Assembly (NCBI GenBank): GCA_963580455.1
Contig: OY756965.1
Location: 26,076,902 to 26,140,901, forward strand
DNA length: 64,000 bases
Direction of reading: 5' to 3'
Origin: Euonymus europaeus
Taxonomy: Eukaryota; Streptophyta; Magnoliopsida; Celastrales; Celastraceae
Shown here: piece after piece, positions 12,590-23,090 of the stretch
Layout: every line of letters starts with the position of its first letter
Numbering within the stretch: the stretch's first letter is position 1
The notes under the pieces: generated by a model
Told to the model about the DNA's origin: nothing
What the model saw: only the letters and a program-made list of their open reading frames with translations
The model's database searches: none
Program-made: the position numbers and the translations under genes

Positions 12590-12855
12590 TGTTTGAATAT
12601 GAGGTAGAGTAAAGTAGATTAAAGGATTAAAATTTTTAAAATGATTTATGATCCCCTACTCCACCTTCCTGACCTCTCAAATTGAGGGGTTACAATTATC
12701 ACTTAATAAAAGTAGTGTAGGAAAAATTATCCCCTACACTATCCTCCTAATCCCTCCTCATCTAAATCCAAGTAAGGTATATAATTACTACTCTACTTAA
12801 CCCTCCCTACTTAACTCTTCAAACCCTCAATCCAAGCAAACCCAGTGTTCTTAAT
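12590..12855. mobile_element. MITE-like element with degenerate terminal inverted repeats
   Basis: The left end (CTTTGTTTGAATATGAGGT) resembles the reverse complement of the right end (GGGTTTGCTTGGATTGAGGG). The interior is rich in CCCTCC and its complement. Elements with the same look lie at about 17045-17205 and 60797-61045. There is no coding capacity. Confidence 0.45.
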
Positions 12856-15219
12856 TAATCTTTCTTTTGTTTCATATATTATACGTCATAAACTAAAATG
12901 TTGCCACAAATTATTGTCTTGCCTGCCATTGTCGGGGAAAGTATACATATCATCTCACCCAAAACATTAGGAGCAAATAACGCGCCATGTTAAGTATGCA
13001 AATGCAATACATAGCTAGCTATATTTAATGGAATGCACGTATACATGAATTAGGAGCCATGCAAGAAAAGATAAGAATGACATGGAAAGCTAGTTTTTGT
13101 TGGGTCTACAAATTCATAATCCTACATAAACACAAAATCAGCCCCACCATTGTGTATGTCCTCCCATCCATGAACATAAAACCTAAACCCAAAATACAGA
13201 CTACTCAGAAAAAATTGACTTATATAGTATAATCTCTCTCTCTCTCTCTCTGGGTCATATATTGTGTCTCTTTGTGCGATAGTTGAGGCAAGAGTTATTG
13301 TTTTCCATGTGTGGATGACAGACAATGCAATATGTTACAACCTAATCAAAATGAAACCATCTATATATATAACACGCAGGCACTATTAATGTGCATCTAC
13401 ATATGTATGTCAAGTAGTCCTAGTGGCCTCTGTCTCATCCTTGAGTATTTTTCTGTGGTGTTGCGCTCACTTCTCTCCTACGTGTTCCAATTCACTGCCC
13501 TCCACATCTATCTGATAATTGCAACTTCCCTTTCTTTATGCATTTATGTACACTTTATTGCGCTTTAGATCATCTCCATGTCACCAGCCCAATCCAAGTT
13601 TTTTTTTAAACCCTAGCTAATTTTGATGGATTTATAATCCGCGAGTGACTCATATATAATTCATATAAAGTATGCTGCAGGATTCATTTTCAATGGTTGA
13701 CAAACGAACACACGATAATTGGATTTCAGAGGATCCAATATAGTATCCAATAGGGACCCATATCCCCACAACTTTGACATGCAAGTCTGGATATCCAGTC
13801 CTTGTTGATTGGAATCATGAGAGATTTCTTGTCATCATCATGCAATATTATTCTTTTCCGGGTTCATAACTTCATGCTATTAATAGACTATGTACAGTTT
13901 CCTCAATTTTCCTAATTTAAAAAAAATATTTAGCATATGTTTAGGAAAAGTATATAATCATGTTTACCCCGATTAAGTCCCTGCCGACAGTACCTACATA
14001 GGATGATTAATCTTGACACCTACGTTAACCGTGATTGTGTCGAGGAATCTAAACCGTCCATGTTTCCCAACAACATAACATGTAAAAGTTTGTCATGGAA
14101 ATATTTATGAGGAATCTAACACATGATCCCTATCAAAAGTTGACGAGCAAAGCAAATGTGGACGTAAAATGGGCAATTATAGTTGTGTAAAACTGTGGTC
14201 TCCCAACGGAAAACATAGTAGTAGAAAACTGATGTAAGACTAATATAAGGTCTACCCTCTCACCATAACTAGGTATAATGAGCAAGATAGGGGGGAGAGA
14301 GAGATTCAGAATCATGATCATCTGCCTCGCATTATAATAGCAAAGAAGATACCCATTACACTCACTTTCTCAAGAAGATTTTCTTTTTATAGTCAGTCAG
14401 CTAATTAAATCATTATACTGTTGCCGGAATCTTTATATGGCATCTGTCAAATTAATTTGTACAGAACGGTTAAAAATGTCAAACTCGAATTCTTTTTCTT
14501 GCGTAGCTGTTTAAGCGATATCAGATTATTTTATGCTAGGGAGTCCCCAAAAAGAGCAATCCGAATGTGGATTTGGTCTGCTTGACTGTCTGTCGGTATG
14601 TGTACAGGATGCCACCCAAAGTTGTCTCTCAGGGAAAAAAAGAAAATTTTTGGAGGTTCAAATATACAATCATAAAGGAGGTAAGGTAGGAACATGGGGA
14701 GGGCTGAAAAAGCTAAGGGCAGGCGCAACAGGCTCTTTGTGGCCATGCTTCCTCATCCACTTCCGTCAAAATTAATTTCCTTCGATGTCGATCGTATAAC
14801 TAGCGCATTTTTTAGACAAGTATGATGATCAGGGCACAAATTAGGATATAACAGTAGTGATTAAAGAGATTATCAGCTGCCGTCAGATTGAGTAGAAAAT
14901 CGTTTGGAAAGCTCGTAAATGTTGATTTTTTACATGGTTTATGTCTCCAAATCTGTAATTTACTATTACTTTGATGTTTTTCTTTTTGACATCCGTGAAA
15001 CAACACAGAGAATGGTATTTCGTATTCCTTAAAGTACAAGATATAACACACACACACACACATATATAATTATATATAGTCAAGATCCAAAGTACTATAT
15101 ACAATACACAGAACATAACATGTATATAATATTAAATTAATACACCCCTTTAATCTGGGCGCAAGGAAACCACGGACAGATTGTTTCTAAGCTCTTAAAA
15201 TCAAGATGAAGATATATAA

Positions 15220-15432
15220 CTTTTTGGTAAAATGTAGATCAGCAAGCTGATTTTGTGAGCGTAGAACATGTTCACACACAAAACGATAATCAACATCAAT
15301 GTGTTTGATTCTCGGATGAAGATGGGATTAGTTGTCAAGTAATTGACACTAACATTGTCACATAAAATGGTGACGGGTTGAGATAGAAAAACACCCATAT
15401 CTTTGAGTAATAATAAAATTGTTATTATTTTA
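15220..15432 (-). pseudogene. Ty1/copia RNase H remnant
   Basis: Minus-strand translation gives the copia RNase H signature in two frames. L-x-x-D-M-G-V-F-L-S-Q-P, L-C-D-N-V-S-V-N-Y-L and N-P-I-F come first. After a frameshift follow P-R-I-K-H-I-D-V-D-Y-R-F-V, then Q-L-A-D-L-H-F-T-K. No LTRs or other pol domains are visible nearby. Confidence 0.8.
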
Positions 15433-15621
15433 TTTCTTTTCAAATTATTTTACGATTTTTGATTATCGCACTATTTAAGATTGTAACCCTTTAAGAATAA
15501 TTTTCAGTTTTGATTTCAAAATAAAATTAGAGCGATAAGGCGTTCTTCTTTCCAACTTAAGAGTAGCTGAAGGGTCTCGTAGTGATGATATTTGTAAAGC
15601 TGAATCCTGTTTTTGTTTTTC

Positions 15622-15638
15622 TATTGCTTCCAATAACT
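15622..15638. repeat. Left target-site duplication of the LINE
   Basis: TATTGCTTCCAATAACT, identical to 16873-16889. Confidence 0.9.
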
Positions 15639-16872
15639 TTTTTTTTTTTTTTTGATAAACAGGCATAGCCTCAGGAGATATATAAATAAGAAGCCCTCAC
15701 ATGGCGGAGGAAAACCGAACAAGAGAACATGAGCTTACATCAGCCTTCAAGGAGAAAGCCAAACAGATCAAGAGAAAGCAAAACAAGAAGGATAATGAGA
15801 ACAATAAAAATACAAGTCCAAGCAAAACTAAAATAACACCTAGAAGTCCATGTGACTATCAGAATCATAGCACAAAATCTGAATCTCTCCTTGCTATGGT
15901 CCAAACTCTTAATACTACTTGCAGAAAGTTATAATTGGAAACTTGAGTAAGGGAAGTGAGGGTCAACATAATAGAACCAAAGTCTCAGCCTAACAAATAA
16001 CATATTGAAAGTATTCTGCCAATTTACCATTTTTTCTTGGAAAATTTTCTCATTACGTTCTCTCCAAATGCTCCAAACTACCACATAGAATAGCAAAATC
16101 CACATTTTTTTTGGAGTACCACCACCCCATACCAAACTACACCAAACCTCATACAAGCATACTATTTCACCTGGTATGCACCACTGTAGACCCCACCATG
16201 CAATTAGCTTATACCAAAGTGAGCATGGACCAAGACATTGGCAAAATAAATGATCAAGGTTTTCCTCAACCATATAGCAGAAGGGACAAAAGTTAGCAGC
16301 CTGTGTGATGATACCTTTTGAAGCCAAGGATGCTCGGGTGGGCAATTTTTTGTGCAATAGTATCCATGAGAAGATTTCAACTTTTGCAGGAGCAAGTCCT
16401 CTCCAAATAGAGCTGTAAAAATCTGGGTATGCTGCCATGTTTTGAGGGGTCAAACCCAGTTGTAGCTTGGTATACATTGATTTTACTGAGAAATGACCAG
16501 ATGTAGTGCTTTTCCATACCAAGCTATCTGCCTTGTTGGGGCAAAGAGAGATACTCTGAATGGATTGTAATAATCTGTCAAGTAGTAATTCTTCCCAATG
16601 AAATAGGCATCGCCTCCATCTGAAATCCCATTCCCAACTCAAGTTAATCCATTTGCCCATGTGTGCAACCGGCTCATGTTGTTGTAGGGATAGTCTATAA
16701 AGCCTTTGGAACTGTATAAATAGAGGAACATCGGAAGCCCAAACATTATGCCAGAATTTTATAACTGAGCCATCCCCTATCACCCAACCAATATTTTCCT
16801 TTGCTACTCTACCAGAATTTGTCTCAAGATCATAGATTAATTTTACAGAATTTCTCATGTTGTTGTAGGGAA
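15639..16872 (-). mobile_element. 5'-truncated L1-clade LINE insertion
   Basis: The minus-strand element is flanked by a perfect 17-bp target-site duplication. It ends in a poly(A) tail, seen as a T run at 15638-15653, directly against the left duplication. Only the 3' part of ORF2 is present, so it is a dead-on-arrival copy. The perfect duplication and the open frame suggest a recent insertion. Confidence 0.9.
15929..16858 (-). CDS. LINE ORF2 C-terminal part (zf-RVT domain)
   Basis: A 309-residue open frame corresponding to the region after the reverse transcriptase of plant L1-type LINEs. It contains W-V-I-G-D-G-S-x-I-K-F-W-H-N-V-W near residue 25. The zinc-binding knuckle C-P-F-C-x8-D-H-L-F-C-x-C lies near residues 192-208, with downstream W-x-x-W-R-E-R-N. 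The reverse transcriptase catalytic domain and the endonuclease are missing. The frame enters from the truncated 5' end, so the first ATG is internal and not a real start. Confidence 0.85.
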   Translation of the reverse strand: MRNSVKLIYDLETNSGRVAKENIGWVIGDGSVIKFWHNVWASDVPLFIQFQRLYRLSLQQHEPVAHMGKWINLSWEWDFRWRRCLFHWEELLLDRLLQSIQSISLCPNKADSLVWKSTTSGHFSVKSMYTKLQLGLTPQNMAAYPDFYSSIWRGLAPAKVEIFSWILLHKKLPTRASLASKGIITQAANFCPFCYMVEENLDHLFCQCLGPCSLWYKLIAWWGLQWCIPGEIVCLYEVWCSLVWGGGTPKKMWILLFYVVVWSIWRERNEKIFQEKMVNWQNTFNMLFVRLRLWFYYVDPHFPYSSFQL

Positions 16873-16889
16873 TATTGCTTCCAATAACT
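16873..16889. repeat. Right target-site duplication of the LINE
   Basis: TATTGCTTCCAATAACT, identical to 15622-15638. Confidence 0.9.
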
Positions 16890-17044
16890 GATCCAGACCA
16901 TTAAATAAAGCCTATTACACGAAGGCCCAAGCTACTTGACGCATGAGTGGGAGTGACTCCTTTTTCACGCAAATACCTTTACGTGTTCCGAGAGATTCGT
17001 GACCTACTTTCCGAACCTCTGAAAATGAGGAGTTCAAAGGTGTT

Positions 17045-17205
17045 AGAGTTTGTTTGTATTAAATATTAAATTATAAAAATATCCTCATATAAAATTTAAA
17101 TTTTTTTAACTAACTCATCCCAACACATTTATGTACCAAGTAAAAGCAATGATTTACTCTCATAAACCCCTCCCAACCCTCATTGCCAAACACAACAGAA
17201 GGGAA
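17045..17205. mobile_element. Possible MITE
   Basis: The left end (GTTTGTTTGTATTAAAT) and the reverse complement of the right end (GTGTTTGGCAATGAGGG) resemble the ends of the element at 12590-12855. Boundaries are approximate. Confidence 0.3.
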
Positions 17206-17675
17206 TTGGTGCCATTTAGTAACAGTTCTGAATAAGGAGGGTAATTGAATTTCAGTTAAGTTCGTTAAGTGTTTTTTTTGGGTTGAATCTTGTTGGGTAT
17301 CACGACGTCGTTTGAGGCCAACACTGTCGTTTAGCTTCAAGTCTTTTACTTTTCTGTGAGTTTCTGTAGAAATGGTCCTGGTAGTTTGATCTACAATGCA
17401 CCGCGGTATTTTTCGGCGGAAGAAATGCGTGTTTTAGGGCTATGCCTATATGAATTTGTTGAGAGTCCAGCCCAGTCCATCGTTGGAAGTCCAGTCTCCA
17501 TAGATCATCGGGCCTGATCCATGAACAGTAAACGGCGGGCCCATCTATGTCTGTGGCTCGGTGGCTCCTTGTTTTGTAACTCTCAATTCCATCAAAGACG
17601 ACAGTCGATCGAGACGGCGCCGCTTGCGACTGGGGACATATAATCCCTCGTACAATTACCAGGTATCCGTACAGG

Positions 17676-19904
17676 ATGCTCCGCACATTTCGCGGAACCC
17701 TTGCCGCTGCAGTCCGCCACTTCTCGGTGGAATCTGTGGGGGATAAGGCCGTTATTGCACATGGCGGTACCACAGGCTCCGGTGGTGGCGGGCGTGATAC
17801 TCTGGGGAAGAGGCTTCTGAGCTTGGTGTTCAAGAAACGCAGTGCCGTAATTGCGATACGGAAATGGAAAGAAGAAGGCCATACGGTCCGCAAGTACGAG
17901 CTCAACCGTATTGTCAGGGAACTTCGCAAACACAAGCGCTACAAGCACGCATTGGAGGTCTGACTTTCTCTGCTCTTTGCATCTTATTTGGCAGATAATT
18001 CTCTTGTGATTCTTTTTCTTGGTTCTCTGGCCATCAAAGTTCAGCAGAGGTAGCAATAGTGTTCGGCTAGGAGCTGTTTTGCCGTAACCTTTGGTTGCCC
18101 CATAGCATAGACATCACCATACAGATTGAATGACCTAAAAGATACTTTTTGAATGAAAAAAAATGTGCTTCTAGCGTACTCCTTATTTTGCTCCCTGTGA
18201 GTTAGATTGTTTGAAAAATCGTACTTTGCATCTTATTTGGCAGAGAATTCTCTTGTGATTCTTTTTCTTGGTGCTCTGGCCATCAAAGGTCAACAGAGGT
18301 AGCAATAGTGTTCGGCTAGAAGCTGTTTTGCCGTAACCTTTGGTTGCCCCATAGCATAGACATCACCATACAGATTGAATGACGTAAAAGATACTTTTTG
18401 AATGAAAAAAAACATGTGCTTCTAGCGTACAGCCATATGAAACCTTGGATTCTGTTAGACTGGCTGATGATACATGCCTTGTATGGCATATTGAAACATT
18501 AATGTGTTCGAAATTATGGAGACTTTTCCTGTAGTCCTTGGTACTTCTATCTTGAATTTGACTTTAACCTTTTTATCTGAGTAGTATTTATCATTCATGA
18601 TTGACCTTACACATAATATTTATTTTGATTTGCCACTCGTCGTGCAGATTTGTGAATGGATGACTTTACAGCAAGATGTTAACTTGTTACCTGGTGATTA
18701 TGCCATTCATTTGGACTTGATTGCTAAAGTTCGTAATTTAGCTAGTGCAGAAAAGTTCTTTGAAGATCTTCCTGATCGGATGAGAGGGCCAGCCACTTGC
18801 ACAGCCCTTCTCCACACCTACGTCCAGAATAAGATGTCTGACAAAGCTGAGGCTCTGATGGAGAAAATGTCAGAATGTGATTTCTTGAAGAGTCCCCTTG
18901 CTTATAACCACATGCTATCTCTGTACATTTCAAATGGGCAACTGGAGAAGGTTCAAGAACTGATTCGGAAGCTAAAGAAAAACACTTCACCTGATGTTTT
19001 TACTTACAATCTATTGCTAAGTGAATGTGCCTCACGAAACGATGTTGAGAGTGCAGAAAACGTATTTATTGAGCTGAAGAAAGCGAAAACAGAACCAGAC
19101 TGGGTGACACAGAGTACATTAACCAAATTGTACATGAAAAATGAACTCTTTGCAAAAGCAGCATCTACTTTGAATGAGATGGAGAAGAGGGCTTCTCGCA
19201 AAAACCGCCTTGCTTATTCTTCCCTCCTCACTTTGCATACAGACATGGGGAATAAAGATGGTGTTCATCGAATTTGGAAAAATATGAAGTCATGCTTTCG
19301 CAAATTGAATGATGCTGAATACATGAGCATGATATCTTCACTTGTGAAACTTGGGGGGCTCGAAGAAGCTGAAAAGGTATATACAGAATGGGAATCTGTT
19401 TCTGGAACTCGTGATCATAAGCTATCTAATGTACTTCTTGCGGCTTATATCAATAGAAATCAAATGGAAATGGCTGAAATTTTTTCCCAACGAATGGTGC
19501 AGAAGGGCATCACTCCTTCTTACACTACTTGGGAGCTTCTTACGTGGGGCAATCTGAAAGAGAAGCGGGTAGAAAATGTAATAGATTGCTTTAAGAAGGC
19601 CCTTGGCTGTGTGAAAAAATGGGATGCGGATAGGAAGTTGGTGAGAGAGATACTGAAGATCCTTGAAGAACAGGAGGATATTGAAAAGGCAGAGCAGTTT
19701 TTGGCCATTCTACGGGGTGCTGGCCATGTGAGTACTGAGATATATAATTCTCTTTTACGTACTTATGCTAATGCTGGAAAGATGCCACTTATAGTTGCAG
19801 AGCGTATGGTAAAGGATAATGTACAGCCGGATGAAGAGACACATAAGCTCATAAAAATGACTAGCAAAATGTGCATAGGCGAAGTTCCAAGAAATTTGAG
19901 TTAA
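17676..19904 (+). CDS. Mitochondrial pentatricopeptide repeat protein (At4g02820-like)
   Basis: Two exons, 17676-17957 and 18648-19904, join in phase 0 (GAG/GTCTGA donor, CGTGCAG acceptor) to give 512 residues, near the 532 of the Arabidopsis relative. The N-terminus (M-L-R-T-F-R-G-T, no acidic residue in the first 18) looks like a mitochondrial presequence. P-class repeats start after about residue 110, for example P-D-V-F-T-Y-N-L-L-L-S and P-S-Y-T-T-W-E-L-L. Such proteins bind organellar RNA by one-base-per-repeat recognition; the target is unknown here. No E/DYW editing domain follows. The intron carries a 205-bp direct repeat. Confidence 0.9.
17975..18430. repeat. Spaced direct duplication inside the PPR intron
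   Basis: Copies at 17975-18179 and 18224-18430 differ at only about ten positions and are separated by 44 bases. The first copy begins 17 bases inside the intron. Neither copy has transposon ends I recognise. Confidence 0.9.
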
Positions 19905-20690
19905 GGTTTTTGCTACCATATCATGGGGATTCCATATTATTTCTATTTATAATGGATGAGGTCTCCCGTCTCCAAAAGAAGTTGAAGATATCGGTGCTTT
20001 GTCTCTGCATGTGTGATTGTGTGGTGAAAAATTCTCTACTAGTTGTCACTGAAAACTCTTTCACTGTGCATCGCAGGGAAGCAATTGATGCATGCTGAAG
20101 AGTCCTTTGCCATCAATGATGAACAAATGGTTTATCATGAATCCTGTCATTTGGAATTATGACAGAATCACTGGTACCCAAAGAAAGTTTTGCACACCAA
20201 TCTGATCTCATGAACTGTTAAGAACTGAATATTCATGTACGAAGCCTTTAAATTGCTGTATTTTTTTCCCCTCTTTGTCCATTTCAACTTTGTTTTTATA
20301 TTAGGCTGACCATTGTATTAGGTCTGTTGATTACAGATATGAAGTGGATTGGTCATGCAATTCGGCATTCAATTATTTTATGAAAAGGATATTAATTATT
20401 GAACCAAACTGACTTGTTTTCAAAGTCCAAGCCCACATGAAATAGATAGGTAGTTCACCAATAACCCTCACATATCTAGATTGCCTCTCTGTATAGGCAG
20501 GCTCATCTAATCTCATAAGCTCGAAATATTTTCTACACACGTCAATGTCTCATGCGAGGGACCCAATTTTCCAAACTCAACTTCCTGTGTTTAAGGTAGG
20601 TTGGTTAAGGTAGGTTTTAGTTGTGGTGGTTTAGAAACAAGACTTGAATACTACACCCCTGCGTATTTAACATGATTGGTTTTATAAGCA
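19905..20690. other. PPR 3' region and intergenic
   Basis: Probable 3' UTR followed by intergenic sequence; no gene seen. Confidence 0.4.
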
Positions 20691-20696
20691 GATTCT

Positions 20697-21090
20697 CTTT
20701 TACTTGTTTATGCCATTAAGGATGCTGATATTCCTTTCTCAAGCTGGGATTCGGTGATTGCTGAATTAAGAAGGATTTTATCCTTCTTCTCTGCTTTATC
20801 TATTTGTCATGTGAATAGAAAAGTGAATGTGGTGGCTCATAAACTAGCAAAGACTTTGATTCTCAAAGAGCTCACTGTCTGGATAGAAGAATACCCTGCT
20901 GATTTGGCTACTGATGTCTTTAAGGACAAAGCTTTATGTAGAACTCTCAACTAAATTTTGTTCCTTTTATGTTTTACTCTCCCGCATTGTAGCTTCTTCC
21001 ATCAAGAGGTGGCCTATGTTTTGTTAAGCACATTTGTTCTGTTGTGTGAAAGTTCAATATAATGCAGGTCAGTGACCTTTTAAAAAAAAG
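20697..21090 (+). mobile_element. LINE 3' fragment with RNase H (RVT_3) domain
   Basis: The plus-strand frame up to the stop at 20954 shows the C-terminal half of a plant LINE RNase H: S-S-W-D-S-V-I-A-E-L-R-R-I-L and H-V-N-R-K-V-N-V-V-A-H-K-L-A-K. A short untranslated tail ends in an A run near 21080-21088. No target-site duplication was found. Confidence 0.75.
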
Positions 21091-23090
21091 TTAGTATGAG
21101 AAATCGACACATCATTATACGTTGTCATGAAATGAAAATATATCACGAGAGTTATTTCATCCGAGTAATTGACTTACCAGCCAGGCTCTCCAATTCAAAC
21201 AAGGGATTGATCATTGTTATACTAAAATACCATAAAATACTAAAATAAGGATCGAAATTGATGTGTTGGTGTTGGTGCTTCATTAGTACTCAATCATGTA
21301 TTGATTATACACCCTAAACAATAACATAGCAAAAAAAGTTCAAAGTGTCATTTATTTAATAAGAAATTTAATTTTTAGATATCGTCTTGAATGCCTCAGG
21401 AAAAATAAAATGTTCTTTGATTGCTTGGCTATCACTCTACTATGGTAGAGCCGTAGAGCAACTGCATCAGATACTGTAAATGCTTTTCTACACATTTTGT
21501 AAACTGGCCGTTTGCTACAGTAATCTTCCATATCTAAAGCAACAACATTGAAAATACGTAGTTGGGCCAGGTCCGGTAAAGTCGTTCATAGATGAAAGGC
21601 CCACCTACTTTCTTGTATTCTTTTTCTTGAAGTCCTATTAACGTGGTGGGCTCAAGAGGCCCAAGTTTGGGCCGGTCCTGGTAGACCTCCACATGATATG
21701 ACATGATCCAAATTTCTTTGGTCCGGGCCGTACTACAATGGACCAAAGTCCCAGCAGTTGTCCAGTACCTTCAGGAATCTGGATAGATCAGCACTATTTT
21801 GATCCCTCTATTTGTCAAATTCACCCAATTTATTCTCAAAATAGTGAATCTTATTACCCTTTGCCCATCCCTACCTCTTCCATTATCTTCCTCTGTGTTG
21901 ACAGAAGCGGAGAAGTATAGACGCGGGCAACAAAGAAGGAACCAGGCTAGGGAGAGCAATTGGAATGCTCTCTCACTTTTCAGCACTTCAAAATTTTCAA
22001 TTGGATCTTATCTCTATTACATATAATTGGATCTCACTTATTTATCTACATCAGCAAAACACATCTCCCAATACAATCATATCAACAAAAACACATCTTT
22101 TAATACAATTTTTTCACTCTCTATTACCAAACTCTCCAAATATCAAGTGTTCACATCTTCCAATACAATTTTTTCACTTTTTTTACTTTAAAACATATCT
22201 CCCAATACAATTTTTTCACTTTTTACATATTCTTTTTCTTATCACTCTCTCTACATACTCCAAAATTTCCAGTATTTATTTTCAAGTGCACCATTGCACT
22301 TCCTCTAATAGCAGTCTCTGTTCACTCATGCTAGCGAGTATCAAGTGAGGTAAGAATGGTCTGATGTAAAAAGTGAAACCACTAAACCAGAGGCCATGAG
22401 TTCATTATTACTACTAAAAGTCTTAGTTCCTTGCCGGTAAAATGGAAGCCTAGAAATGGTTCAAGTGTGGAACAAGACATTCTCTTTAGAGATTCAATAC
22501 CGCCAGTTGGGGGAGAGGCTGTCACGCAGCCGCACAACAACAAACACTCCTCTTCCTCATTGGATGCTCCGGTTGCGACAAAAGCCTATCCGGTAATCCC
22601 TCAGAGCAACCTAGCACATTAGTGGCGGTAGAAGCAAATGCCTTGGGATAAGAAGATGGACCAGGCTCTCCTCTTTGAGGAGGCCTATAGGTAAGTGAAG
22701 TTTTTGCAAGCCCATTTCTATGCCAAAGTCCATGCCCTCCGACTCGCCTTTTGTGAAGGAGGATTTGATATGTGCTCTGTAATATTTTAAAAAATGTGTT
22801 TTAAGAATAAATTTATAAAGGTCATATTTTTTGTCACGATTTTTTACAACAGGGTGAACTTAAAAATTAGTACGATGAAAAATTGAAAATAGTGTTTATC
22901 ATCTGGATTTTTGGGGAGAAGACATTGGCGGTGGATACCCGGCACGTGTCTGTCAGCACTTATGTATAATTTTGTTCCGGTCTCAACTGTCCCGCTCAAA
23001 CCCTAATTTCAAATCGCCAAACTCTGGAGATCGTCCGAGTCTCTTAAGTATGATCGTTCTCCGAAGAAGGTAAGAATCCTAGAGGAAACG
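21091..23090. other. Intergenic with a degenerate repeated motif
   Basis: No gene recognised. Around 22060-22225 the motif ACACATCTCCCAATACAAT, usually followed by TTTTTTCACT, recurs four times at irregular 30-60-bp spacing. The leader of the p31comet gene occupies the right edge. Confidence 0.4.
22060..22225. repeat. Four degenerate copies of a ~28-bp motif
   Basis: Copies start near 22060, 22091, 22151 and 22193; three share CAATACAATTTTTTCACT or a one-base variant. It looks like the interior of a transposon end or a local slippage product. Confidence 0.6.

Larger units (their letters stand above)
10683..15215. other. Long intergenic stretch without recognised genes
   Basis: About 4.5 kb of AT-rich DNA between the FAF gene and the transposon cluster. 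It holds microsatellites (a GCTAAT array near 10811-10838, GA near 11870-11885, TA near 12018-12041, TC near 13232-13251, CA near 15049-15063), one MITE-like element and a small tandem duplication. Open frames here are short and show no homology I know. I looked for mature sequences of common conserved plant miRNAs and saw none. Confidence 0.5.

Noticed and set aside
14531..14775. Overlapping ~70-80-codon frames on both strands
   Set aside because: No known domain and no conserved start context; considered as a small peptide gene or miRNA precursor, but no known mature miRNA or clear foldback was seen.
17300..18056. Two long minus-strand frames (211 and 154 codons) over the PPR first exon
   Set aside because: They are antisense shadows of the PPR exon and leader; the plus strand has presequence, splice sites and PPR repeats.
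21965..22348. 127-codon plus-strand frame rich in S, T, I, H and F
   Set aside because: Composition follows the repeated CAATACAATTTTTTCACT motif; no ATG context, splice partners or homology.
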